From Oleomonas cavernae (GTDB taxonomy: Bacteria > Pseudomonadota > Alphaproteobacteria > Zavarziniales > Zavarziniaceae), in contig NZ_QYUK01000011.1 of assembly GCF_003590945.1 (NCBI RefSeq), positions 2,446,001-2,510,000 on the forward strand: a stretch of DNA of 64,000 nucleotides, in the 5' to 3' direction. Made by a program: the position numbers and the translations under genes. Shown in pieces: positions 26,609 to 34,562 of the stretch; the stretch's first letter is position 1; each line of letters starts with the position of its first letter. The notes below the pieces were generated by a model that saw nothing but the letters and a program-made list of their open reading frames with translations, had not been told where the DNA came from and did not search any database.

Positions 26609-28642
26609 TCAGAACGTGTATTTGACGGTGGCGACGACATAGTCGCGGTCGGCCAGGGGCCGCTCGGTGCGGTGATAGGAACCGAGAAAGGCGCTGTACA
26701 TGACCGACAGTTCCAGATTGTTCAGGTAGCGGAACTTGACTCCGCTGGCGAGGCGCACATCGCCGTTGCCGGTCAAGGCGCCCAGCGAGCCGTTGTAGGC
26801 CGGCGTACCGATCGCCTGGCCGAAGATGATGGGAACCGACATGTCCCAGCCGCCCGGGAAGATGTCGGTATAGCCGAGCTCGACGATGCCCTGATAGCCC
26901 CAGGAACTGGTGTCGTTGGTCAGCTCGTCGAACTTGTTGATGTTGTTGCCCTGGCCGTCCTTCAGGGGCTGACCGTTGACGTCGTAGAGATAGAGCGTCT
27001 CGTGGTCGATCACCCGGTTGTAGCTGACCTCGAAGACCACGGTGATCGAATCCCAGAAATCCGAGGCGCCGCCGACGTAGAGGCCGTTGAGATTGGCCTG
27101 GATCACGTCGCCCAGTACCGGCTGGGGCGCGGTAATGCCGGAAATATTGCCGTCGACCAGCATGGGGGCATCCTGGCGATAGGCGAAGTCGAAGCCGAAA
27201 TTGATCGGCCCGATCGAGGTCGAGGCGCTGGCGCCATAGAGCTTTACGTCCTCGAAATATTTGGCGACGTAGTTGTAGGGCAGATAAAGGGGCGCCATGA
27301 CAGCGACCACGGCGTCGGCGCCATCGGCTATCTGCTGTTCCAGGTTGCCGCAGATGCCCAGCACACCGCAGGCCTGGATGAGAGCGCTGCCGACCGTGCT
27401 CGCCCGCGTCGGATCGGTCTGGACATGGGAGATATCAAAGACCGGCAGCGGATTCTTCTCGTGATATTTCAGGAAGTAGAAGCCGGTGTTGAGGCCGTCG
27501 GTCACCGCATAAGTGAAGCCGACGCCGAACTGCCCCGTGTTGTTGGGCTTCTTCTCGCCCATGTAGTTGATGTCGAAACGGCCGGTCGCGGGATCGCCGA
27601 TGCCGGCCAGATTGTTGCTGATGATATCGGACAGGATCTGCGAGACCTGCGCCGGCAGGCCGAGTTGGGTACACTCCGGGATCGAGGCGCTGAGCGTGCA
27701 GGCATTGGCGTAGTGGCCGATGATGTCGGGGAAGGGATTGGTCGAGCCATAGGCGAATTCCGACCCCGGCCCGATCAGGTCGGCGCGGCTGAAATAGCTC
27801 CCCACCCCGTCGAGCTGGTTGTAATCCCAGTCGGGCTGATAATAGGCGACCACGCTGAGCCGGTCGGTCAAGCCCCAGTTGACCGACGCCTGGGGTATGG
27901 GCAGGAGGATGTCCTTCACCTCGGCACCCGGGGTATTGGCCCTCGTGGTATCCACCACCGCCTGGGACAGCGAGATATTGCCGAAGAACAGGCTTTCGCC
28001 CCAGGCCACCACCTGGTTGCCGACGCGAACGCTGAGCGAGGTATCGAAGACGTCGAAGGTGCCATAGGCGAAGGCGTCGAGCAGGCGGAAGCGGCCGCCG
28101 TTGGCATAACGCGTCTGGCCGGGGAAATGATCGGCGGCGCCGCCCCTCTTGTTGATGCCGTCGGGATAGTCGACCTCGTTCGAGTTCGCCATGTGATAGA
28201 CGAAATCGTAGTAGCCGTTGCCGCTCAGCTTGAAGCCGTAGTCTTCGTATTTGAAGTTCGCCTCGGCCAGGGCGCTGAAGCCGTTGGTGAAGAAGTCGCC
28301 CTTCTCGAAGTTCCGGTTGGGATCGTCGAAATTGTAACTGCGCGGCGTGTTGGTCGACTGATAGTAGGGCTGGAGGAACGGCACTTGCGGCACCAGGACG
28401 ATATAGGCCGCATCGGTGTCGGGCGAGAACGAGCGCGGGCTCGCATCCTCGGCCCGGATACCGGCCTGGTAGGTCGTGGTCACATTGACCGACAGTTGCG
28501 CGCCGCTGTCGAAATCATAGACCTCCGACAGGGCCGAGGTGGTGCCGGCCAGGACGCCGGCGATGACGCTGGCGCGCAGCGCGACCTGGCTCACCGATTG
28601 CCGCAACCGCCTGTCGCCTAAGCGATACCCCTTGCTTGCCAT
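26609..28642 (-). CDS. DUF1302 outer-membrane beta-barrel protein
   Basis: A 677-residue protein of the DUF1302 family. A basic N-terminus and hydrophobic stretch (residues 20-38, ending TTSALS) form a signal peptide. Many alternating aromatic/hydrophobic strands follow, and the chain ends in VKYTF, with the terminal phenylalanine expected for BAM-dependent outer-membrane proteins. It precedes DUF1329 by 28 bases in the same operon. The likely role is passage or binding of a hydrophobic substrate, here presumably steroid, at the outer membrane. Two palindromes lie in its upstream region. Confidence 0.85.
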   Translation of the reverse strand: MASKGYRLGDRRLRQSVSQVALRASVIAGVLAGTTSALSEVYDFDSGAQLSVNVTTTYQAGIRAEDASPRSFSPDTDAAYIVLVPQVPFLQPYYQSTNTPRSYNFDDPNRNFEKGDFFTNGFSALAEANFKYEDYGFKLSGNGYYDFVYHMANSNEVDYPDGINKRGGAADHFPGQTRYANGGRFRLLDAFAYGTFDVFDTSLSVRVGNQVVAWGESLFFGNISLSQAVVDTTRANTPGAEVKDILLPIPQASVNWGLTDRLSVVAYYQPDWDYNQLDGVGSYFSRADLIGPGSEFAYGSTNPFPDIIGHYANACTLSASIPECTQLGLPAQVSQILSDIISNNLAGIGDPATGRFDINYMGEKKPNNTGQFGVGFTYAVTDGLNTGFYFLKYHEKNPLPVFDISHVQTDPTRASTVGSALIQACGVLGICGNLEQQIADGADAVVAVMAPLYLPYNYVAKYFEDVKLYGASASTSIGPINFGFDFAYRQDAPMLVDGNISGITAPQPVLGDVIQANLNGLYVGGASDFWDSITVVFEVSYNRVIDHETLYLYDVNGQPLKDGQGNNINKFDELTNDTSSWGYQGIVELGYTDIFPGGWDMSVPIIFGQAIGTPAYNGSLGALTGNGDVRLASGVKFRYLNNLELSVMYSAFLGSYHRTERPLADRDYVVATVKYTF

Positions 28643-28738
28643 GTGACCTTCGCCCCCGATTTGTGCCGCACCTTTGGCGGCGTCAGGCGCGCCGCTGTGC
28701 CGGCGCTGCCCCTTTATCGCTCGATCAAGTCGCCGTTG

Positions 28739-28789
28739 GTCTCTTCTGCCAAGAGACTTTTTGCACCATGGTGGCGAATATCCGCCACC
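28739..28789. promoter_or_regulatory. Two adjacent palindromes upstream of the DUF1302 gene
   Basis: GTCTCTT-CTGCC-AAGAGAC (28739-28757) is followed by five T on the plus strand. Next to it, GGTGGCG-AATATC-CGCCACC occupies 28770-28789. They lie 97-147 bases before the DUF1302 start and 27 bases past the hsaD stop. No plus-strand gene needs a terminator here, so operator sites for a regulator of DUF1302-DUF1329 are the better reading. An mRNA-processing hairpin is the alternative. Confidence 0.45.
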
Positions 28790-28815
28790 CCGGCACGGCT
28801 CCGACGGGTACGCGC

Positions 28816-29664
28816 TTAAGCCACATCCCTGGCCAGGAACGCCAGGATCTCACTGTTGAAGTAGTCACGGTCCTCGATCATCACCCAGTGGCCGCACTGG
28901 TTGGAGATGATCACCTTGGCCTGCGGGACACGCTCCAGCAGGATCTGGGCATGGGCCACCGGCAGGAACTTGTCGTGGCTGCCCCAAAAGGCCAGCACCG
29001 GGCACTTGATCTCGCCCAGGCGATCGGCATAGACGCCGACCTTCATGGTGGCGTAGACGCCCATGGGCTGCTCCAACGCCACCGGCCAGCGCTCGGCGAC
29101 CGCCTCGTCGGTAACGTGGCGCGGGTCATGCACGAGATGGGCGAGGAGATCCTTGAAGCCGTCGAGCTCGTAGGGCCGGGTCGAGATGAACTGCATCATC
29201 CGCAGCACGCCGGCCATGGTGAAGGCGTATTCCTGGGGTTCCTGCAGGCCGCCCGGCGCCATCAGCACCAGCTTGGGCACCATGTCGGGATAGGTCAGGG
29301 TGAACTGCAGGGCGATTGCGCCGCCCAGCGAATTGCCCACCGGCACGACCTTGGTGATGCCGAGGCTGTCGAGCAGCGCCTTGATGGCGGCGACATGCAG
29401 GTCGGTCGAATATTCCAGGTCCTCGGGCTTGGACGACAGGCCGTAGCCCAGGTAGTCGGGCACCAGGGCATGGAAGCCGGCGCCGGCCACCGCGGGCATG
29501 TTGCCCTTGAAATTGGAGTAACCGCTCGCACCGGGGCCTGAGCCATGCAGGAAGAGGATGGTCGGCTTGGCCGCGCTGCGCGTGCCGGCCTCGTGGTAGT
29601 GCAGCTTGCGCCCCGCCTCGAGTTCCAGGTACTTGCCGACCGGTATCGCCGTCTTCTCGCTCAC
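28816..29664 (-). CDS. hsaD: HsaD-like meta-cleavage product hydrolase
   Basis: An alpha/beta hydrolase of 282 residues. The catalytic triad is visible: S112 (VGNSLGGA), D231 (GSHDKFLP) and H259 (QCGHWVMIE), with the oxyanion segment LHGSGPGASG near residue 40. This pattern is that of C-C bond hydrolases (HsaD, BphD, TesD). HsaD splits the ring-A meta-cleavage product (DSHA) into HIP and a hydroxyhexadienoate. I choose GTG 29664, behind GGAGGG. It is followed by the DUF1302 operon. Confidence 0.85.
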   Translation of the reverse strand: MSEKTAIPVGKYLELEAGRKLHYHEAGTRSAAKPTILFLHGSGPGASGYSNFKGNMPAVAGAGFHALVPDYLGYGLSSKPEDLEYSTDLHVAAIKALLDSLGITKVVPVGNSLGGAIALQFTLTYPDMVPKLVLMAPGGLQEPQEYAFTMAGVLRMMQFISTRPYELDGFKDLLAHLVHDPRHVTDEAVAERWPVALEQPMGVYATMKVGVYADRLGEIKCPVLAFWGSHDKFLPVAHAQILLERVPQAKVIISNQCGHWVMIEDRDYFNSEILAFLARDVA

Positions 29665-29792
29665 GCCTTCCCTCCACTGGATTTCGGGTTGTCCCCGACT
29701 TGGGTTGAACATCGCCCGAGGGGCGACGGCCCGCATGGTCCGTACAGACTAGGCAGCCCAAACCCGTGGAAATCCGCCGTTCCTATTCATGG

Positions 29793-32207
29793 TTAACGGC
29801 CCGACACGATGGCCGCATCGGCCGCCGCCGCACCCGCTTTTTCCTTGGCGAAGCCCTTTTCCGGCAGCAGCCAGGCGGCCAGGGCGGGGAGCAGGAAAAT
29901 CGCCCCCAGCACATTCACCAGGAACATGAAGGACAGCAGCAAGCCCATGTCGGCCTGGAACTTCAGCGCCGAGAAAGCCCAGGTGCCGACGCCCACCGCC
30001 ATGGTGACGGCGGTGAACAGGGCGCAGGTGCCGCGCTGCTTCATGGCCTCGTAGAAGGCCTGGCGCACGCCCTGCCCCTCGTGGCGCATCTGGTGGATCA
30101 TCCGCTCGTAGATGTAGATGCCGTAGTCGACGCCCACGCCCACGCCGAGCGCGATCACCGGCAGGGTCGAGACCTTGAGCCCGATGCCGAGCTTGGCCAT
30201 CAGCGCGTTGCAGAAGATCGAGACGATGGTCAGCGGCACGATGATGCAGACCACCGCCTCCCACGACCGGAAGGTCAGGAAGCACAGCAGCGAGATCGCG
30301 CCGAAGATCGACAGCAGCATTTCCAGCTCGGCCTCCTCGACCGCCTGGTTGGTGGCCGCGATCACGCCGATATTGCCGCTGGCCATGCGGAAGGCGACGT
30401 TGGGCGTCTGGTCGCCGGCGATGAACTTCTGGATCTCCTCGACCACATGGGCGACCAGGGCGCCGTCGTGGTTCTTCAGGAAGATATCGACCTTCATGGC
30501 CTTGCAGCCTTCGGTGTTCAGGCCGATGTCGGGATTGTAGCCATAGCCGCCGACCGCGAGCCCATTGGAATCGCGCGGCAGGTTGGCCCAGCGCGGGTTG
30601 CCCTCGTTCATGCCGGCGATGACCATCTTGCCGATGGCCGGCACGGTCAGCACCGACTGCACGCCCGAGATGCCCCGGGCGAACAGGTCGAAGCGATCGA
30701 CCGCCGTCATCACCGAATGGTCGAGGCAGGCCTCGTTGAAGCCCGTGGTCTCGACGATCACGGTCAGGATGTCGGTGCCGATGTCGTAACGCGACAGGAT
30801 CGCGCCGTTGTCGACATTGTAGCGGTCGCCCGGCCACAGCTCGGGCGCACCCTGGCCGACGTCGCCGGTCTTCAGGCCGCGGGCATCGATGGCGGCGAAG
30901 ACCGACAGCACGGCGGCGATGGCGAAGGCGATGGCGGCGGGCTTGCGCAGGGCAAGGCGCGAGAGCATCCACCACGAGCGCCGCACGTCTTCGCCGTCGT
31001 CGACCGTGTGGGCACCCCGCTTTGCCGATTTCTCGAGGCTGGTATAGGACAGCAGCACAGGCAGGATCAGCTTGTTGGTCGCGATCATCAGCATCACGCC
31101 CATCGAGGCGGTCATGCCCAGTTCGCGCACGATGTCGATCTGGATGCGCATGATCACCAGGAAGCCCAGGCCGTTGGTGATCAGGGCCAGGGCGCCGGGC
31201 ACGAACAGTTGCTGGAAGGCCTGGCGCGAGGCCTCGACCGGTTCGGCCCCAGCCAGCGACGCCTGCTTCCAGGCATTGGTCATCTGCACGGCATGGCTGA
31301 CGCCGATCGAGAAGATCAGGAACGGCACCAGGATCGAGATCGGATCGATGCCGGCGCCGACCATGGGCAGCAGGCCGCCCAGCCAGATCACCGGCAGCAG
31401 GGCGACCGCCAGCGACAGGAAGGTGAGCTTCACCGAGCGGCAGTAGAGGTACAGCAGCAGGCCGGTGATCGCGAACGAGATCAGGAAGAAGGCCATGACG
31501 CCCAGCAGGCCGTCGACGATCGAGCCGACGATCATGACGAAGCCGATGACGTTGACCTCGATGTTCTGGTTCTCGTACTTGGCGCGCATCTCGTCGAGCT
31601 TGTGCGCCAGCTCGTAGTAATTGACCTGGATACGCTCGCCCGCGACGTTCTCCTGGATCTCGAACATGATCATGGCGTCGCGGCCGTCGTTGCCGACCAG
31701 GCGGCCGATGATGCCGGCGTCGCCCACGTTGCGGCGGACCTGGTCGAGTTCGGCCGGCGTCGCGTTGAAGGTCTCGGGGATGATCGGAGCGCCGACGAAG
31801 CCTTCCTCGGTGATCTTGGTATAGCGCTGGCTGGGCGAGAAGATCGAGGTTACACGGGTGCGATCGACATGGGGAATGAAGTAGACCTCGTTGGCGAGGT
31901 TGCCCATCGCGGTCATGAATTCCTTGTTGTAGAGATCGCCCTCACCCTTCCAGTGAATGTTCAGCACCACCCGGTTATGGCCGGGGAAGATCAGGGCGTA
32001 TTTGGCGAAGGCCTGCATGAAGGGGTGATCGAACGGGATCAGCTTGATGAAGCCCGGGTCGAGCTGGACGTTGCGCGCCTCGTAGCCCAGGAAGCCGGTG
32101 ATCGCGATCGCCAGGGCCACCACCAGAACGCGGAAGCGCAGCAGCAGGTTCGAACAGGTCTCGACCAGGCGTTGCGAGAGGGATGCGCTGTGGGTCGTGG
32201 TCGCCAT
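29793..32207 (-). CDS. MMPL/RND-family inner-membrane transporter
   Basis: An 804-residue efflux-pump-like protein of the RND superfamily, HAE3/MMPL-like branch, with the two-fold layout: TM1 at residues 28-45, a large periplasmic loop, a cluster of five helices at about 230-390, then TM7 near 420, a second loop and a last cluster at about 625-790. It shows VGVGVDYGIYIYERM and FSIGVSHAVQMTNAW in the two halves. The gene begins one base after the YCF48-like stop and is coupled to it. The same gene pair recurs next to DUF1302/DUF1329 in proteobacterial lipid- and steroid-degradation loci, which points to inner-membrane transfer of the substrate. Confidence 0.85.
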   Translation of the reverse strand: MATTTHSASLSQRLVETCSNLLLRFRVLVVALAIAITGFLGYEARNVQLDPGFIKLIPFDHPFMQAFAKYALIFPGHNRVVLNIHWKGEGDLYNKEFMTAMGNLANEVYFIPHVDRTRVTSIFSPSQRYTKITEEGFVGAPIIPETFNATPAELDQVRRNVGDAGIIGRLVGNDGRDAMIMFEIQENVAGERIQVNYYELAHKLDEMRAKYENQNIEVNVIGFVMIVGSIVDGLLGVMAFFLISFAITGLLLYLYCRSVKLTFLSLAVALLPVIWLGGLLPMVGAGIDPISILVPFLIFSIGVSHAVQMTNAWKQASLAGAEPVEASRQAFQQLFVPGALALITNGLGFLVIMRIQIDIVRELGMTASMGVMLMIATNKLILPVLLSYTSLEKSAKRGAHTVDDGEDVRRSWWMLSRLALRKPAAIAFAIAAVLSVFAAIDARGLKTGDVGQGAPELWPGDRYNVDNGAILSRYDIGTDILTVIVETTGFNEACLDHSVMTAVDRFDLFARGISGVQSVLTVPAIGKMVIAGMNEGNPRWANLPRDSNGLAVGGYGYNPDIGLNTEGCKAMKVDIFLKNHDGALVAHVVEEIQKFIAGDQTPNVAFRMASGNIGVIAATNQAVEEAELEMLLSIFGAISLLCFLTFRSWEAVVCIIVPLTIVSIFCNALMAKLGIGLKVSTLPVIALGVGVGVDYGIYIYERMIHQMRHEGQGVRQAFYEAMKQRGTCALFTAVTMAVGVGTWAFSALKFQADMGLLLSFMFLVNVLGAIFLLPALAAWLLPEKGFAKEKAGAAAADAAIVSGR

Positions 32208-32208
32208 C

Positions 32209-33213
32209 TTACTGCCCCCCTGCCAAGGCGGCCACCGGCCGGCCCAGGGTAATCTCGGAAATGCCTTTTTCGCCGCCGGTCAGGAGGCGCCCCGGCGCCA
32301 GTTCGACACCGGCCACGAAGGCCTCGCGCCCGCCCGAACGTTCAATGCGGAAGGTGGCCCCGCCGTCGGCCGACACCATCACCGTGCCGCCCTGGCCCAG
32401 CAGGACCAGCTTGCCGTCGGCCAGCAGGACATGGCCGAAGAACGATGCCTCGGTCCCGGTCGCAACCTCGCCCCAGGTGGCGCCGAAATCCTCGCTGCGG
32501 AAAACATGGCCCAGCATGCCGTAGATGACCCAGCGGGCATCCGACAGGCGCACCACGCCGTAGAGCGAGCCGTTGTAGTCGATCTTCATCGGCGTCCAGG
32601 TCTGGCCGCCGTCCGGCGAGCGCTGGGCCTGCGCCATCTCGCCCGCCGCCATCATGCGCCCGTCCTGGGACGAACAGGAGACCGCGTTCAGGTGCGGCCC
32701 GTCGGGCAGGTCGATCGGCACGGCCTCGAAGCTCTTGCCGGCATCGCGCGACACCAGCAGGCGGCCGAAACTGCCCGAGACGAAGACCTGGCCGTTCTGG
32801 CCGGCGCAGATCGAAAACAGCGGATCGGAATATTCCTTCTCGAAGCGCACCGGCGCCCAGGTGTCGCCGCGATCCTCGCTGCGCAGGATCAGGCCGTCGT
32901 GGCCGACCGCCAGGGCGATCCGATCGTCGACGAAGGCGACCTGGGTCAGGGTCTGCTCGACCCGAGCCACCTCGGCATTGCCGTTGACCTTGGCATCGCG
33001 CCAGCTGGCCGCGCGATCGTCGCTGACCAGGATATGGCCGCTTTCGCCGACGGCGACGATCCGCTGGCCGGCCATGGCCAGGCCGTTGATGCGCAGCCGG
33101 TCGGCCTGGGTCGCGGTGGCCGGGAATTCAGGCAGAGACCGGGGATAGAAGGCATAGGCAGCGACGACGGCCACAAAGACCGCCATCAAGATTCCGAGCG
33201 CGCGATTGGCCAT
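32209..33213 (-). CDS. YCF48/BNR-type beta-propeller, membrane-anchored
   Basis: A 334-residue protein with one N-terminal transmembrane segment (residues 5-22) and a periplasmic domain of repeated W/F-GxDGGxTW-type blades (DDRAASWRDAK, EDRGDTWAPV, DAGKSFEAV, DGGQTWTPM, EDFGATWGEV, DGGATFRIE). The family is named for the photosystem II assembly factor YCF48, but in proteobacteria it accompanies MMPL transporters. Here it is coupled to the MMPL gene. A scaffold or adaptor for that transporter is likely. There is nothing photosynthetic nearby. Confidence 0.83.
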   Translation of the reverse strand: MANRALGILMAVFVAVVAAYAFYPRSLPEFPATATQADRLRINGLAMAGQRIVAVGESGHILVSDDRAASWRDAKVNGNAEVARVEQTLTQVAFVDDRIALAVGHDGLILRSEDRGDTWAPVRFEKEYSDPLFSICAGQNGQVFVSGSFGRLLVSRDAGKSFEAVPIDLPDGPHLNAVSCSSQDGRMMAAGEMAQAQRSPDGGQTWTPMKIDYNGSLYGVVRLSDARWVIYGMLGHVFRSEDFGATWGEVATGTEASFFGHVLLADGKLVLLGQGGTVMVSADGGATFRIERSGGREAFVAGVELAPGRLLTGGEKGISEITLGRPVAALAGGQ

Positions 33214-33457
33214 CTACCCTAAGTCCTCTCCCCGTGTGGGCTGCGGCTTTGCGCTGGCCCCGCCGGTGCGCCTGCGCGCCCGGCTTTTGCTAATGCTTAT
33301 CGCCTTGACCGGCCCAACCCAAGCAGCGTTCGTACAAAACTGGCGGTAATGGATGGAACGGGAAGCGTGGACGCCGCCGGCCGAGGCTCGAATGACCGGT
33401 GCGTGCCGCCACTTCCCGTCCACCGTGCCGGCCCAAAGGCCGGCATGGCCCGAGCTT

Positions 33458-34336
33458 TCAACCGCCCAGGCGGTGGCCCCAATGGCTGGGCAAGGTGGTT
33501 TCGAAGGCCTGGTGATTGGTCCAGTCCTTGACCACCCCGCCCCAGCCGTATTCCAGGGCAAAGCCGCCGGGCGTGAAGATGTAGAACGACACCATGTCGT
33601 CGTTCACATGCCGTCCCAGGCCCATCAATACCGGCACCTGGTGTGCAGAAACCCGGTCGAGCGCACGGCCGACCTCGTCGAGGCTGTTGACCTCGATCAT
33701 GACGTGGATGCAGCCGGCGGGGCTGGGCATTTCGGCCAGGGCCAACGAATGCTGGCGCGGGTTGCAGTGATAGAACTGGATGCGCATGGGCGGCATGCCC
33801 GGCGCCATCGAGATCTTCAGAATGTCGGACAGGCCGAAGCCACCGACCTGCGTCCAGAACTGGTGCGCGGCATCGAATTCGCCCATGGCCGGCAGCACGA
33901 CATGGCCCAGGCCCATGCCCTCGGTCACGAAGCCCGAGACGCCGATGGGCGAGATGAAGCGGCCGAAATCGGAAATCGGGCCCCAGTAGACCTCGTGGCG
34001 GTTGCCGACCGGATCCTGGAAGCTGAAAAAGGCCTGGACATGGCGGATGGCGGCGTCCTCGGCGCTGCCATCCTCGACCGCCACGCCGGCAGCGACCAGG
34101 TGGTCCCGGGCCGCCGTGAAGGCCGGCTCGTCCTGCAATTCCCAGCCCGAGGCGATCAGGCCGTCCTGCTCGGCGGGCAGGATCAGGAAGCGGAACTGAC
34201 GGCTGTCCATCTTCAGGTGCAGGCGGCCATCGGGCGCATCGATCGCCATGAGGCCCAGCACTTCAGTCGCGAACTGCCGCCATTTTTCCTTGTCGGTCGA
34301 CCCGACGACGACGTAACCCAACTCACGGATGTGCAC
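33458..34336 (-). CDS. hsaC: HsaC-like extradiol ring-cleavage dioxygenase
   Basis: A type I extradiol dioxygenase of 292 residues with two glyoxalase-fold modules. The Fe(II) ligands are at H145 (GLGHVVLP), H211 (CIHVMIEV) and E262 (ALEYGWGG), followed by the C-terminal extension. HsaC cleaves the catechol 3,4-DHSA between C4 and C5 of ring A. It starts at GTG 34336 behind GGGAGGG. The 244 bases between its stop and the YCF48-like start hold no gene that I can see. Confidence 0.87.
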   Translation of the reverse strand: MHIRELGYVVVGSTDKEKWRQFATEVLGLMAIDAPDGRLHLKMDSRQFRFLILPAEQDGLIASGWELQDEPAFTAARDHLVAAGVAVEDGSAEDAAIRHVQAFFSFQDPVGNRHEVYWGPISDFGRFISPIGVSGFVTEGMGLGHVVLPAMGEFDAAHQFWTQVGGFGLSDILKISMAPGMPPMRIQFYHCNPRQHSLALAEMPSPAGCIHVMIEVNSLDEVGRALDRVSAHQVPVLMGLGRHVNDDMVSFYIFTPGGFALEYGWGGVVKDWTNHQAFETTLPSHWGHRLGG

Positions 34337-34380
34337 GCTGCCCTCCCGGACATTACTCGGGGCTCGTTACCCCTCTCGTC

Positions 34381-34394
34381 TCTAGGACCCTAGA
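34381..34394. promoter_or_regulatory. 14-bp palindrome upstream of hsaC
   Basis: TCTAGG-AC-CCTAGA is a perfect 6-2-6 inverted repeat, 45 bases before the hsaC start. CTAG is rare in such GC-rich DNA, which makes a chance match less likely. A regulator-binding site is possible. Confidence 0.35.
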
Positions 34395-34438
34395 CGAAAG
34401 GTCAAAACGATCATCGTCCACTTGGATTACGGGGAAAT

Positions 34439-34560
34439 AAGCCCTCTCCTCCGAGGGAGGAGAGGGTTGGGTGAGGAGGTCGCCGGGCAGGGCGTCGACA
34501 GCGCGAAGCGGCCCGACCCACCTCCCCCAACCCCTCCCCCCGCAAGCGGGCGGAGGGGAG
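34439..34560. repeat. Interspersed hairpin repeat, copy 3
   Basis: AAGCCCTCTCCTCCGAGGGAGGAGAGGGTTGGGTGAGGAGG resembles the left unit at 11321, then a more diverged right unit ends with CCCCTCCCCCCGCAAGCGGGCGGAGGGGAG. It lies between kshB and hsaC and ends two bases before the kshB stop codon. Confidence 0.75.
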
Positions 34561-34562
34561 AT

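Noticed and set aside
28739-28762. Hairpin plus T run as terminator of hsaD
   Set aside because: hsaD is on the minus strand, whereas the T run follows the hairpin on the plus strand, so it cannot end that transcript in the usual way.
29793-32207. MMPL/RND gene as a multidrug efflux pump
   Set aside because: No membrane-fusion or TolC-type partner is nearby, and coupling to the YCF48-like gene inside the steroid operon argues for substrate trafficking.
32209-33213. YCF48-like gene as evidence of photosynthesis
   Set aside because: No photosystem or pigment genes occur. In proteobacteria the family accompanies MMPL transporters.
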